The position numbers were made by a program, and so were the translations under genes. From Cytophagales bacterium (GTDB lineage Bacteria; Bacteroidota; Bacteroidia; Cytophagales; Cyclobacteriaceae), in the NCBI GenBank assembly GCA_013298505.1, contig JAAFHY010000023.1, forward strand, positions 1 through 37,992: a stretch of 37,992 nucleotides of DNA. The letters are read 5' to 3'. Below, piece after piece: positions 28,525 to 37,097 of this stretch. Each line of letters begins with the position of its first letter. Within the stretch, counting starts at the first letter, position 1. The notes beneath the pieces were generated by a model that did no database searches, was not told the origin of the DNA, and saw nothing but the letters and a program-made list of their open reading frames with translations.

Positions 28525-30195
28525 TTACTTCGATTTAGCAAAACGTGCTGGATGTTTCTCTTCAAAGTCGGTTGCTTGTTGAAAAATATAAGCCGCTTCT
28601 AGCATCGGGCCTTCGTCATATAAATTACCAATTAAGGTAAAGGAGGTGGGGCGGCCTTTTTTGTCAAATCCATTGGGAAGTGTGATTGCAGGATGCCCTG
28701 TTAAATTGGTAGCCAACGAAACATCCTCTCCATTTGTGGGTGAGATAATAAGATCATACCCTTTGATCATCGCATTAAATTTTTCGATGAGAACGGCTCT
28801 ATGGCGATTTGCCTGCAGATATTCAACAGCCGAAATAAACCTTGACTGACGCAGCGAGTTGGCTCTCGAGTCTTTGGTCTGCTCCGACAACAAACGATCG
28901 CGATGTTCACGTACCAGCTCATCAAACGAAGCACCTGCTTCTGCCCGAAGGATGATATCGAATACATCGAAAGGAATAGAGTCTGGCATTTTCACTTCTT
29001 CTAACACGGCACCGAGCTCTCGCATTTTTTGTAAGCTAATCGAATCATTCACTTTGACTCTTGTCGTATCTTTTTTATTGAAGAGCTTTTTGAAATAACC
29101 GATCTTAAAACCCTTCAATGATGGCGGAGGATTGAACGAAAAGGAATAATCCACTATCGACCGATCGCGTTCGTTACTATTTTTTCCTTTTATGATGTTG
29201 AAGATGATGGCACAGTCTTGTGCCGATCGGGCGATGGGGCCAGCCTTATCCATCGACCAAGAAAGCGTCATGCATCCATCACGACTCACTGCACCAAACG
29301 TTGGTCGTAATCCTGTTACCCCACATCGTGCAGAAGGCGCGATGATTGAGCCCAATGTCTCTGTACCGATGGCAAAAGCCACCAACCCGGCAGAGATGGC
29401 CGATGCAGAACCTGCTGACGATCCACTTGCACCTTGCTTCAAATCCCAAGGGTTTTTTGTTTTGCCACCAAACCAAACATCGCCCCGCGCCAACGCACCA
29501 GAGGTTAACTTTGCGACTAACACAGCACCTGCTTCCTCCAGTCTTTTTACAACAGCAGCCGTGTCGGTTAAAATCTGATTTTGATACGGCTCAGCGCCCC
29601 ATGTAGTTTTGTACTGGGGGACAGAAAACAAATCTTTAATGCCGTACGGAATACCGTGCAACACACCACGATCAATGCCTTGTTTTATTTCAGCGTCTGC
29701 CTTGGCCGCTTGCTTCAACGCCAACTCTTCCGTGATGGTCACTACCGCCAAGAGCGTGTCTTTGTATCTCTTCAATCGATCCAAATAAATTTGAGTAAGG
29801 CGAGTTGAAGAGATTTTACCTGATTTGATCAACGCACTAAGCTCAGTTACGGATAGGAAGGCGATTTCTGCATCGGTCTGAGGAAATGAAACATCTTTCA
29901 CCAGTTTCCAATCGGTGCTGCCCACGCGATTTTTGAAAGCAAATTGATGGGGCCTTGGATCGAAGTAAAGTGCAGGCGTAGTTGTAAATGGTAACTTCAC
30001 CTTACGCATGCTATCATAGCCCTTGCGGTTGCTTTCTAAATAGTTGAGTAGCGTATCTATTTCTTTGTCAGAAAATTTTACGCCTATCAATTTCTCTGCT
30101 GAAAGAACATCTGGTCTCGCTATTTTTTTCGGACTGGCACATTGTGCCCAGACGAAAGCGAGCAGAACAATAAGAACGGAGGTAAATTTTTTCAT
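28525..30195 (-). CDS. Exported amidase (amidase signature family)
   Basis: 556 aa. Hydrophobic N-terminus MKKFTSVLIVLLAFVWAQCAS: a Sec signal, possibly a poor lipobox (Cys19, but Gln at -1). The amidase-signature catalytic triad is visible: Lys187 in HGIPYGIKDLF, cis-Ser in GASGSSAGSAS (about 259) and nucleophile Ser283 in GTETLGSIIAPS. Family members hydrolyse diverse amides. A domain of about 100 aa precedes the core. It is the last gene of the minus-strand operon, 13 bp after the dipeptide epimerase, which suggests peptide-derived or amidated amino-acid substrates (inference). Confidence 0.9.
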   Translation of the reverse strand: MKKFTSVLIVLLAFVWAQCASPKKIARPDVLSAEKLIGVKFSDKEIDTLLNYLESNRKGYDSMRKVKLPFTTTPALYFDPRPHQFAFKNRVGSTDWKLVKDVSFPQTDAEIAFLSVTELSALIKSGKISSTRLTQIYLDRLKRYKDTLLAVVTITEELALKQAAKADAEIKQGIDRGVLHGIPYGIKDLFSVPQYKTTWGAEPYQNQILTDTAAVVKRLEEAGAVLVAKLTSGALARGDVWFGGKTKNPWDLKQGASGSSAGSASAISAGLVAFAIGTETLGSIIAPSARCGVTGLRPTFGAVSRDGCMTLSWSMDKAGPIARSAQDCAIIFNIIKGKNSNERDRSIVDYSFSFNPPPSLKGFKIGYFKKLFNKKDTTRVKVNDSISLQKMRELGAVLEEVKMPDSIPFDVFDIILRAEAGASFDELVREHRDRLLSEQTKDSRANSLRQSRFISAVEYLQANRHRAVLIEKFNAMIKGYDLIISPTNGEDVSLATNLTGHPAITLPNGFDKKGRPTSFTLIGNLYDEGPMLEAAYIFQQATDFEEKHPARFAKSK

Positions 30196-30208
30196 GAGAG
30201 GATAATGT

Positions 30209-31276
30209 CTAAATCCTCTCTACGCCTAGCCCGGGCTTATCGCTACATGTCATTATACCATCTTTTAAGATAAATCCTCCCTTTACCACATCGCGAGCAA
30301 GGTCCAGGCTTCCATCAAGGTCGATGTACTTTGTATTGGGGCATGCAAAGGCTAAGTGTAAGGCAGCAGTGATACTAACAATACTTTCATCGTTGCAACC
30401 CCAGAACAGATCGATGCCTTCATGAAGACCAATGTCAGCAATCTTCAACCCTTGACTTACACCACCGCATTTCATTAATTTAATATTGAATATGCCTGCC
30501 GCCACAGGTGGCTTTACAATCTGTAGAGCACTCTTTGGCGTTAGCAACGATTCATCGGCTGCAATTACTTTTCTAATCTCATCAGGCAGTTGGCGCATCC
30601 TTTCAATTTCCTTGGCGGGAAGAGGCTGCTCAATCAGCTCAACATCCAGGTGCTTCGTTTTGTTGTAAAACTCAATGGTCTTGGCTACGTCATATCCTTG
30701 GTTTGCATCAATGCGGATAACAAATTTCTTAGCGAATTTTTCGCGCAGTTTTGTTATCCGTTCTATGTCTTCGTTTAGGTCTTTGCCCAGTTTAACCTTC
30801 AATATTTTAAAACCGCGTTCGTAATACTCCTGCGCTTCTTTTAGTGTTTCTTCGACATTCTTAATTCCAATGGTATTAGAAGTGGGCAACGCATGAATCT
30901 TCTGACCGAGGTATTTCACTAACGGCACGCCCAACCATTTAGTGAAGGCATCATACAACGCAATGTCAATAGCTGCGCGCGCAGCAGGGTTGGCGGGCAA
31001 TTTTTGCCACACCTCAAAGGTCAGCTGATTCACCTCGCGAATATCGCGCCCTATCAAAAACTGAATGTTTTTTTCTTGCAGCGCAGCTTGGCATTGCTCA
31101 AAACTTTCGCCTGTTACATATTCGCTGGGGTTGCCTGCTCCAATTCCCGTTGTGCCGTTTTCCAGTTCGATCTCTACGAATGCGTTGAGTACTTCATCTA
31201 TCGTTTTGAACGCAATAGTGTAAGGCTTTGTATTGCCAAGGTCAGCCGACCATGATTTGATGGATTTTATTTTCAT
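30209..31276 (-). CDS. Dipeptide epimerase (L-Ala-D/L-Glu type; MLE/enolase superfamily)
   Basis: 355 aa. Capping domain plus TIM barrel. The catalytic Lys pair lies in ILKVKLGKD (160, 162). Mg2+ ligands are Asp190 (VIRIDANQGY), Glu216 (ELIEQPLP) and Asp241 (IAADESL). The opposite base is in NIKLMKCGG (264-272), and the DLDG element (YIDLDGSLDL) is typical of dipeptide epimerases. Such enzymes interconvert L-Ala-D-Glu and L-Ala-L-Glu from peptidoglycan; relatives beside DUF1611 genes may instead act in D-glutamate catabolism. Its ATG overlaps the toxin stop (ATGA, 31273-31276). Confidence 0.9.
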   Translation of the reverse strand: MKIKSIKSWSADLGNTKPYTIAFKTIDEVLNAFVEIELENGTTGIGAGNPSEYVTGESFEQCQAALQEKNIQFLIGRDIREVNQLTFEVWQKLPANPAARAAIDIALYDAFTKWLGVPLVKYLGQKIHALPTSNTIGIKNVEETLKEAQEYYERGFKILKVKLGKDLNEDIERITKLREKFAKKFVIRIDANQGYDVAKTIEFYNKTKHLDVELIEQPLPAKEIERMRQLPDEIRKVIAADESLLTPKSALQIVKPPVAAGIFNIKLMKCGGVSQGLKIADIGLHEGIDLFWGCNDESIVSITAALHLAFACPNTKYIDLDGSLDLARDVVKGGFILKDGIMTCSDKPGLGVERI

Positions 31277-31572
31277 TTGAGTCTTTTTCGGATCAGTTTT
31301 GGATTTCTTGAATGATGGATCACGCCAATAATTTTCACTACGCCTCCATAAATTTTAAAAATCACCTTATATGGAAAACGCTGCAAAAGAACACTCCTTG
31401 ACTGCTTGATTTTAGATTCAAAAGCCAAAGGATTTTTTACTATCTGATCGAAGGCAATTTCTAGAGACATCGCAAACTCTTTCTCTAGCCCATCTTTTTG
31501 GTCTCGATACCAATCTAGTATTTCTCTGATGTCATCAATAGCAAAATCAGAAAGCTCAATCGAATAACTCAC
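31273..31572 (-). CDS. RelE/ParE-type toxin of a type II toxin-antitoxin module
   Basis: 99 aa. The pattern SIELSDFAIDDIREILDWYRDQ, then SVLLQRFPYKVIFKIYGGVVKIIGVIHHSRNPKL is that of ParE/RelE toxins of the microbial-RNase-like fold. The closing HHSRNP is typical of those paired with CHP02574-type antitoxins. It lies 3 bp after the antitoxin gene and overlaps the epimerase by 4 bp. ParE (gyrase) or RelE (mRNA) activity cannot be told from sequence. Confidence 0.85.
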   Translation of the reverse strand: MSYSIELSDFAIDDIREILDWYRDQKDGLEKEFAMSLEIAFDQIVKNPLAFESKIKQSRSVLLQRFPYKVIFKIYGGVVKIIGVIHHSRNPKLIRKRLK

Positions 31573-31575
31573 ACC

Positions 31576-31788
31576 CTATAGACTCAACATTCTTTTGGCT
31601 TCTTCCCAGGAATAGGTCTTTGATTGACCTGATTCTAGCAAATCTATCCTTGTCCCTATTTCAGCCTCTTGAGCGTCCGTGAGCTTTCCAGCAAATTTTG
31701 AATCTTCTGCGATACTATCCCAAATGGCCTCAACCATCTCCATTCGCTGCTCTACACTTAGCTTTCTTATTTCATTGATGTCAACCAT
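31576..31788 (-). CDS. Antitoxin, addiction module component (TIGR02574-like)
   Basis: 70 aa. IRKLSVEQRMEMVEAIWDSIAED and LTDAQEAEIGTRIDLLESGQSKTYSWEEAKRML match the short helical addiction-module family (start of LS..ER..L.e.IWdSi, end sWeevk..l). It neutralises the adjacent toxin by binding. It lies 33 bp downstream of the DUF1611 gene. Confidence 0.85.
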   Translation of the reverse strand: MVDINEIRKLSVEQRMEMVEAIWDSIAEDSKFAGKLTDAQEAEIGTRIDLLESGQSKTYSWEEAKRMLSL

Positions 31789-31821
31789 ACATCAAATTTA
31801 TTAATTTCTTCTCAAAATCAA

Positions 31822-32898
31822 TTACACCTGCGCTATCGACTTTTCTATCATATCTTTAAAGATAGGCACGAGTCTTTTCACCGAATCTTCTAACGGAAGA
31901 ATAACGGGAATGCCCAATTTCTTTTCCTCTGCAGCCGCAAAAGTTCGCGCATCACTCTCGCTCATTTTGTGTGTGTTGATGGTGATGGCAACGGTGGGCG
32001 CACCGTAAATTTTTATTAGTGCGATTTCATCTTGTACATCAGCAATGTTGGCCGGATAATCTTCCAAGCCCTTGTATTTTTTCCTTGCTGGATTATGTTG
32101 AAGTACAACTGCATTGGCATCTGCCGACACAATCCATTCAGCACCTGCCGGGCCGCTTGGGTTACGCAACGATGATTGACCTTCGATGAACATAATGTCT
32201 GGCTTGGCCTCCTCCCAACATTTAACCACTGCATGTTCCATTTCTCCGGAGATAAAATCATTCAACGTGCTGTCGAAAACAAAACCGTATTTCGCACCCT
32301 GCATCCAGCCGGTTTGTCCCGTGTAAATCATTTCCGCCCGGTAGCCTGCTTCACGCATTGCTTCAACAAGGAATCGAGCAGTTGTTCTTTTGCCCAACGC
32401 ACAGTCGGTGCCAAGCACAGCAATCTTCGGGCAATGCACTGATTTTATTTTACCAGACCAAAAATGTAGGTCTTTGAATTTCTTTGGCTTGCGCACATCA
32501 ATAATTTCCAGACCTCTTGACTTAGCAAAATCAGCCAGTTCGGTAATGTCTGAAATGTATTCGTGCAAGCCGTTGATCAATCCATAACCATGAATGAGGG
32601 CATCCTTTAAAATCGCTCGTAGTGAATCGGGGATCACGCCACCCTTGGTGGCTACGCCAACAATGCCATAAACAGCCTTCTCTTTACCTTGCTTTGCAAA
32701 ATCATCGATGGAAGCATAGATCGGTATATTTCTTTTCTTTCCGTCTAGCACCTCTCCCGCATCTTTGCCAGGATGTTTATCGTCAATTACACCTACAATA
32801 TTGAAGCGCTCTGTACCTCGAATCAGTCCGTGTGCGGTTTTTCCATTAGAAGAATCCAGATGACCGGCTGTGATGATGATGGCATTGGCTTTTTGCAT
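31822..32898 (-). CDS. DUF1611 protein, DgcN-like
   Basis: 358 aa. N-terminal Rossmann-like part (AIIITAGHLDSSNGKTAHGLIRG; IVGVIDDKHPGKDAGEVL) and a C-terminal P-loop domain starting at residue 160 with GTDCALGKRTT (163-173), then IYTGQTGWMQGAKYG, FIEGQSSLRNPSGPAG and AVVLQHNPARKKYKG. The family is usually next to a dipeptide epimerase; DgcN, one member, has been reported to act in D-glutamate catabolism as an N-acetyltransferase. Exact reaction here is inferred. It lies 54 bp after the serine hydrolase gene. Confidence 0.88.
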   Translation of the reverse strand: MQKANAIIITAGHLDSSNGKTAHGLIRGTERFNIVGVIDDKHPGKDAGEVLDGKKRNIPIYASIDDFAKQGKEKAVYGIVGVATKGGVIPDSLRAILKDALIHGYGLINGLHEYISDITELADFAKSRGLEIIDVRKPKKFKDLHFWSGKIKSVHCPKIAVLGTDCALGKRTTARFLVEAMREAGYRAEMIYTGQTGWMQGAKYGFVFDSTLNDFISGEMEHAVVKCWEEAKPDIMFIEGQSSLRNPSGPAGAEWIVSADANAVVLQHNPARKKYKGLEDYPANIADVQDEIALIKIYGAPTVAITINTHKMSESDARTFAAAEEKKLGIPVILPLEDSVKRLVPIFKDMIEKSIAQV

Positions 32899-32902
32899 AA
32901 CT

Positions 32903-32940
32903 CGATTTGAAAATTTGAAAATTCGTTGATTTGAAAATTA
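32903..32940. repeat. AT-rich direct repeat between serine hydrolase and DUF1611 genes
   Basis: GATTTGAAAAT occurs at 32903-32913 and 32928-32938, with a TTTGAAAATTCG unit between. The first part is the complement of the unit near 10348-10367 in the eno-carA spacer. Confidence 0.55.
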
Positions 32941-32952
32941 AGACGCTTGCGA

Positions 32953-34224
32953 TCAATCTCGTTTCAAAGTAACAACTGAGGTGTCATACTTCAAAACAAA
33001 CTCTTGCAAATTAGGCTTGTGTTTTCTCTTTCTTTTGAGTTCATAATTGTAAATCGCTTGGCCTATATTTTTCATAAATGGATAGCCAATCGTTTTGTAT
33101 TCATACTTGCCATCGTTATAAATGCCATCAGTATTTGTGTTGATGACCGCTGAAAGCATGAACTCCACTCCGTTCTCAAAATCAACGATATAAGCGTTGT
33201 CAATCAAATATCCATAGGCATCGCCAACTTTGTTGAAAATCCGAATGTTTTTTGGGATGGGTGTTTTGTCTTCCCCATACATTAAAAATTTGCAATAGGC
33301 ATCGTAGAGAGTGGTGTCCTTGTGATAGCGCGGTGTTTTAGTTTCACCAGGCAACTGCGACATATACTTTATTACAAATTTTCTATCCTCTTCCGTCAGA
33401 TTGAATTTTCTTTTTGGATCAACGTACTCAGGAAAAAGTATGGCCTTTAGAATTTCTTGTTGCTCTTGCAACGGGTAAGAATTTTTATAAGTAAAATCAA
33501 ACGGTTTTCTGGCGAGCGAATCTGCTTTTATGTAACCCAGCCCCTTAAACACCTTGCGTGGCGCTTTGATCGAATCGCTATTCACCAGCATTGGTTGTTG
33601 ATAGATGATGCTGTCATGTCGAACAAAACGAACCGCCTCGGTGTGTCTGTTTTGATCTGGGCTAAGTGGCCTTTCCAGCCGATGCAAAAAACGAACATTG
33701 TATTCTTTGCTTTTCAAAATGTCGTTGGTCGCCTTCTGCCCGAGAAACTCATACAATCTATTAAATGCATCATTGTCACTCACCACCATTATCTTTTTTG
33801 CATAGTGGGCAACGGACGGCACACTATCCACAGCAGTCGTATCCCATTTTACGGCTTGGTGACCTTGGTACAAGCTATCGTGGTACATCGCTGTGAACTT
33901 GTCCAGCCGAAAACCGGCCGCTCGAAGTTCATTGATCTTCTCTAACGCCAACAAAACCTGAGGTAGCTTAACCGTGCTTGCAGGATAAAAATAGTCGGTT
34001 GAATCTACGTGATAATAAAAGGACCTAAAACTTGGCCTGTTTATTGAGTCTCTGTTGATCTGGGTATAGATAATTTGAATCTGGAGAGTATCAGAATTAT
34101 TGAGTACGTATTGAAAATTCTTCGGGTCACGTTTCATCAGGTTAGAAAGAAAACTCTCATCTTCAATCAAGGGGGGCTGGCAGGCAAGAAGTACTAAAAA
34201 TAAAATCGATAAAAAGACCCGCAT
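32953..34224 (-). CDS. Lipoprotein serine hydrolase, class A beta-lactamase-like
   Basis: 423 aa. Lipobox LLAC (Cys15), so envelope-anchored. The penicillin-recognising-enzyme triad is present: SxxK as S83-T-V-K86 (YPASTVKLP), SDN at 149-151 (VVSDNDAFNRLYE) and a KTG-like K332-V-G (FNKVGDAYGY). It is longer than class A beta-lactamases (about 290 aa), with an insert of about 110 aa between SDN and KTG. This may be a peptidase or transpeptidase-like hydrolase rather than a true beta-lactamase. First gene of the operon leading to DUF1611 and epimerase. Confidence 0.85.
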   Translation of the reverse strand: MRVFLSILFLVLLACQPPLIEDESFLSNLMKRDPKNFQYVLNNSDTLQIQIIYTQINRDSINRPSFRSFYYHVDSTDYFYPASTVKLPQVLLALEKINELRAAGFRLDKFTAMYHDSLYQGHQAVKWDTTAVDSVPSVAHYAKKIMVVSDNDAFNRLYEFLGQKATNDILKSKEYNVRFLHRLERPLSPDQNRHTEAVRFVRHDSIIYQQPMLVNSDSIKAPRKVFKGLGYIKADSLARKPFDFTYKNSYPLQEQQEILKAILFPEYVDPKRKFNLTEEDRKFVIKYMSQLPGETKTPRYHKDTTLYDAYCKFLMYGEDKTPIPKNIRIFNKVGDAYGYLIDNAYIVDFENGVEFMLSAVINTNTDGIYNDGKYEYKTIGYPFMKNIGQAIYNYELKRKRKHKPNLQEFVLKYDTSVVTLKRD

Positions 34225-34253
34225 GATTAAAATTTTAAAGGCTCAAAATAGTC

Positions 34254-34261
34254 TAAATTTG
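34254..34261 (+). promoter_or_regulatory. -7 box upstream of the 34285 gene
   Basis: TAAATTTG is an exact TAnnTTTG, 23 bp before the ATG, in the 60-bp divergent spacer. No -33 TTG is evident. Confidence 0.4.
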
Positions 34262-34284
34262 CAACACTATAAATACTTATCAAT

Positions 34285-34707
34285 ATGAAAGCGGGAATAC
34301 TTGTGTTGATGATTTCTATTTCCACCACTGCCTTTTCGCAGGGTTTGATTGGCACATGGCAACTAACCGAAGAAAAAACCTGCTTTAACGCTCAATTTGA
34401 AAAAAGCGATACCGAGAAGGAGCTTGAACAATCGATGGACAAAAGTTCTAAAACAGCCGTTGCTAAAATTATTAAGTTCGACAAAAAAGGAACCGGAGAA
34501 GAAGCAATCTTTACCACCGGCAAGAAAAAAGGAACTGGGATGAGTTCTTTCAAATATTCAGTAAAAGGCAACGAACTTCAATTGCTTGATTCAAAGTCAG
34601 GAATCATTGTGCAACGCTTTATCATTGATGAAGTGAACGAAAGCTCACTGAAAATACATGATGCGACCAAAGACTGTGAAGCAAAATCTTTTTCGAGAGT
34701 AAAATAG
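34285..34707 (+). CDS. Exported lipocalin-like protein, function unknown
   Basis: 140 aa. Signal peptide MKAGILVLMISISTTAFSQ (cleavage near 18-19) followed by LIGTWQLTEEKTCF, the GxW motif that opens lipocalin-like domains in Bacteroidota. Strands KTAVAKIIKFDKKGTG, SSFKYSVKGNELQLLD and IVQRFIIDEVNESSLKI fit a small beta-barrel. Two cysteines (near 33 and near the C-terminus) could form a disulfide. No known ligand. It lies 11 bp before the antitoxin gene. Confidence 0.7.
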   Translation: MKAGILVLMISISTTAFSQGLIGTWQLTEEKTCFNAQFEKSDTEKELEQSMDKSSKTAVAKIIKFDKKGTGEEAIFTTGKKKGTGMSSFKYSVKGNELQLLDSKSGIIVQRFIIDEVNESSLKIHDATKDCEAKSFSRVK

Positions 34708-34718
34708 TATATTTGACT

Positions 34719-34949
34719 ATGGAAACATTAGCACAGCAAAAGCTAGAACTGGTTCGCATGATTGAATCTGTAACTAATCCAGAAATTTTAGATGCGGTTA
34801 AGGATTTATTGTCTGATAGCGAAAGGGATTTAAAAATAAAACAGAAAATGGTTCTCGGAGCACTTCGGTCTGAAGAGGACTTCAAAGCAGGCAGAGTCTA
34901 CACTCGTGAACAAGTTGTTGAGAGAACGAACCGCATCTTGAATAAATGA
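34719..34949 (+). CDS. Antitoxin of a RelE/ParE-type module
   Basis: 76 aa with ATG at 34719 (METLAQQKLELVRMIES). Helical, charged, ending EDFKAGRVYTREQVVERTNRIL, resembling short antitoxins that pair with RelE/ParE toxins; family assignment rests mostly on the ATGA overlap with the toxin. Confidence 0.75.
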   Translation: METLAQQKLELVRMIESVTNPEILDAVKDLLSDSERDLKIKQKMVLGALRSEEDFKAGRVYTREQVVERTNRILNK

Positions 34950-35251
34950 AATTAGTCTATTCGGAATACGCACTGGAGCAACTTCAACAAATTTTAGACT
35001 TTTTAATTTACGGGCAGGGAGTCCCTCCTCAAAAAGCGTTAGAGATAAGGGATAAAATTTTAGACAAGGCTGATACAATTCTTTCCAATGTTTACGCGCC
35101 ACAAAGGGAAGAGTTTTTAGAACATCTTCAGCTATCCCATCGCAGACTCATAGTTGGCAATTATAAGATTGTTTACACAATCAAACCTGATCACGTTTTA
35201 ATTACTGATGTTTTTGATACTCGTCAGGATCCTGATAAGATGAAAGGCTGA
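34946..35251 (+). CDS. RelE/ParE-type toxin (second module)
   Basis: 101 aa. MKLVYSEYALEQLQQILDFLI, then LQLSHRRLIVGNYKIVYTIKPDHVLITDVFDTRQDP is the RelE/ParE pattern (ResF...A...L..I..fi; gyRiiY.i....v.I..ifd.R..P). The start overlaps the antitoxin stop (ATGA). Only 5 bp separate it from rlmN. Dissimilar to the toxin at 31273-31572, so this is not a recent duplication. Confidence 0.85.
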   Translation: MKLVYSEYALEQLQQILDFLIYGQGVPPQKALEIRDKILDKADTILSNVYAPQREEFLEHLQLSHRRLIVGNYKIVYTIKPDHVLITDVFDTRQDPDKMKG

Positions 35252-35256
35252 TTTTT

Positions 35257-36303
35257 ATGACCGAAACCATCACCCCTCGCGACATCCGCAAACTCAAACT
35301 CGAAGAACTGAAAGACTTTTTTGTATCGCAGGGCGACAAAGCATTTCGTGCCCAACAAGTGTACGACTGGTTGTGGATCAAGTCGGCCAAGTCGTTTGAT
35401 CAAATGACAAACATCTCATTACCCACACGTGAGTTATTGGCCAAACACTTTGTCATCAACCACATCAAAGTAGATAAAATGCAGCGCAGCGAAGATGGCA
35501 CTATCAAAAATGCGGTAACGCTACACGATGGCCTCATCGTTGAGTCTGTATTGATTCCTACCGAAAAACGGATCACTGCGTGCGTATCGTCTCAGGTAGG
35601 ATGCAGCCTTGCCTGCAAGTTTTGTGCAACGGCACGCCTCAAGCGCCAACGCAATTTGAGTGCCGATGAAATTTATGATCAAGTGGTTGCTATCAAGGAA
35701 CAAGCGGAACTGTTCTATGGACGACCGTTGACAAACATTGTTTTCATGGGCATGGGCGAGCCGTTGCTAAACTATGCGAACGTAACAGAAGCCATTTCAA
35801 AAATCACCAACCAAAAAGGGTTGGGCATGGCCACCAAGCGGATCACCTTATCTACCGTAGGCATTGCAAAAATGATCATGAAAATGGCAGATGATGGCGT
35901 GAAATTCAACTTGGCCGTATCGTTGCACTCGGCCATTGACAAAACCCGTTCGTCCATTATGCCCATCAACGATACCAACTCGTTGACCGAATTGGGAGAA
36001 GCGTTGAAATACTGGTACCAGAAAACAAAAAGCAAAGTGACCTACGAGTATGTAGTGTGGAAAGGCATCAACGACACCGAAGAACACGCGCAGGCATTAT
36101 TGAAGTTTTGCAAACTAGTCCCATCAAAAGTAAACCTGATAGAATACAACCCGATTGACGATGGTGAATTTAAACAAGCGTCAGAAGAAGTGTTGAATAT
36201 GTACATGGATCTATTGGAACGCAATGGAATCACCTGCCGAATTAGGAAGAGCAGAGGCAAAGATATTGATGCCGCCTGCGGACAATTGGCGAATAAGGGG
36301 TGA
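35257..36303 (+). CDS. rlmN: 23S rRNA (adenine2503-C2)/tRNA A37 methyltransferase
   Basis: 348 aa. Radical-SAM dual-specificity methyltransferase. The cluster motif C116-x3-C120-x2-C123 (CSLACKFC), the substrate-radical Cys109 (TACVSSQVG) and the methylated C-terminal Cys341 (DAACGQLA) are all in place. An N-terminal accessory domain precedes the barrel; IVFMGMGEPLLNY and LAVSLHSA are family signatures. It probably shares a transcript with the toxin-antitoxin genes directly upstream. Confidence 0.97.
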   Translation: MTETITPRDIRKLKLEELKDFFVSQGDKAFRAQQVYDWLWIKSAKSFDQMTNISLPTRELLAKHFVINHIKVDKMQRSEDGTIKNAVTLHDGLIVESVLIPTEKRITACVSSQVGCSLACKFCATARLKRQRNLSADEIYDQVVAIKEQAELFYGRPLTNIVFMGMGEPLLNYANVTEAISKITNQKGLGMATKRITLSTVGIAKMIMKMADDGVKFNLAVSLHSAIDKTRSSIMPINDTNSLTELGEALKYWYQKTKSKVTYEYVVWKGINDTEEHAQALLKFCKLVPSKVNLIEYNPIDDGEFKQASEEVLNMYMDLLERNGITCRIRKSRGKDIDAACGQLANKG

Positions 36304-36329
36304 TTCAAAAAAATCCTTAGTCTTTGTAA

Positions 36330-37097
36330 CTAATCTGATAAAGGTTTCAAGCTAACTCTCTGAAAATGCCAATAAGATAGTAATTGAGCAGCCAAAATAA
36401 ATAGTAGTAATAGTAGGTAGTGATGAGGTTCTTGCGTAAAAAGATTGCAATACTCGAAATCTCCTTTGTCATTAATTCTTTTATAAAAAATTCCTGTTAG
36501 GTGAAGTGGTGGAAATAGGGTCGTAAATTTTAGTTTGGCAATTAAAAGAGCTAGTGTACCATCAAAAAAAGACCAAAGAATGTATAGCCCAAAACTAACA
36601 AGTGAATTTCTAACAACAATTACTAAAGGCATAAGCAATAGTGTTAAACTCACAATTGACAAAAAGCATTGAAAGAAAAAAAACAAATATCCCTCAAAAT
36701 AATATGGAACAAGGAGTGCATTTATTTTTGCCGAAACAAAAAGCGCAAGAACACCTAGAATTGAAAAAATAAAACTTACAAAACTGCACCAAATTAGCTT
36801 TGAGATAAAATAAGCCTTTTTAGATAGATAAAAAGTAAGCTTGTGAACGTGCCCATTTGTAAATTCTATTCCAATAAAAACTATTATCCAAACAGGGACA
36901 GTAAGATATAATTTTAAAAAATCCAATATAACTCGCTGAGTTGTTTCAAAAATCAAACCCTCAGGTACTTGCCTCTGCTCTATGATGAAGTAATTTCCTA
37001 TAATTATGAAAATTGGGAAAAGACAAAATGTTGATACTAACAATAATATAGGGCCTTTCCGATACATCTTACTTAACTCTAGAAATAGTAATTTCAT
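36330..37097 (-). CDS. ABC-2-type membrane permease, uncharacterised
   Basis: 255 aa with about six hydrophobic helices (for example 16-36, 67-80, 105-124, 140-165, 168-188, 230-246) and no long soluble domain. The gene overlaps the upstream ATPase gene by 4 bp and is much more AT-rich than rlmN. Topology and coupling suggest an ABC-2 exporter or immunity permease. The substrate is unknown. It is convergent with rlmN, 26 bp apart. Confidence 0.75.
   Translation of the reverse strand: MKLLFLELSKMYRKGPILLLVSTFCLFPIFIIIGNYFIIEQRQVPEGLIFETTQRVILDFLKLYLTVPVWIIVFIGIEFTNGHVHKLTFYLSKKAYFISKLIWCSFVSFIFSILGVLALFVSAKINALLVPYYFEGYLFFFFQCFLSIVSLTLLLMPLVIVVRNSLVSFGLYILWSFFDGTLALLIAKLKFTTLFPPLHLTGIFYKRINDKGDFEYCNLFTQEPHHYLLLLLFILAAQLLSYWHFQRVSLKPLSD

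Noticed and set aside
33457-33945. 162-aa plus-strand frame inside the serine hydrolase gene
   Set aside because: It is antisense to the SxxK/SDN-bearing frame and has no conserved pattern.
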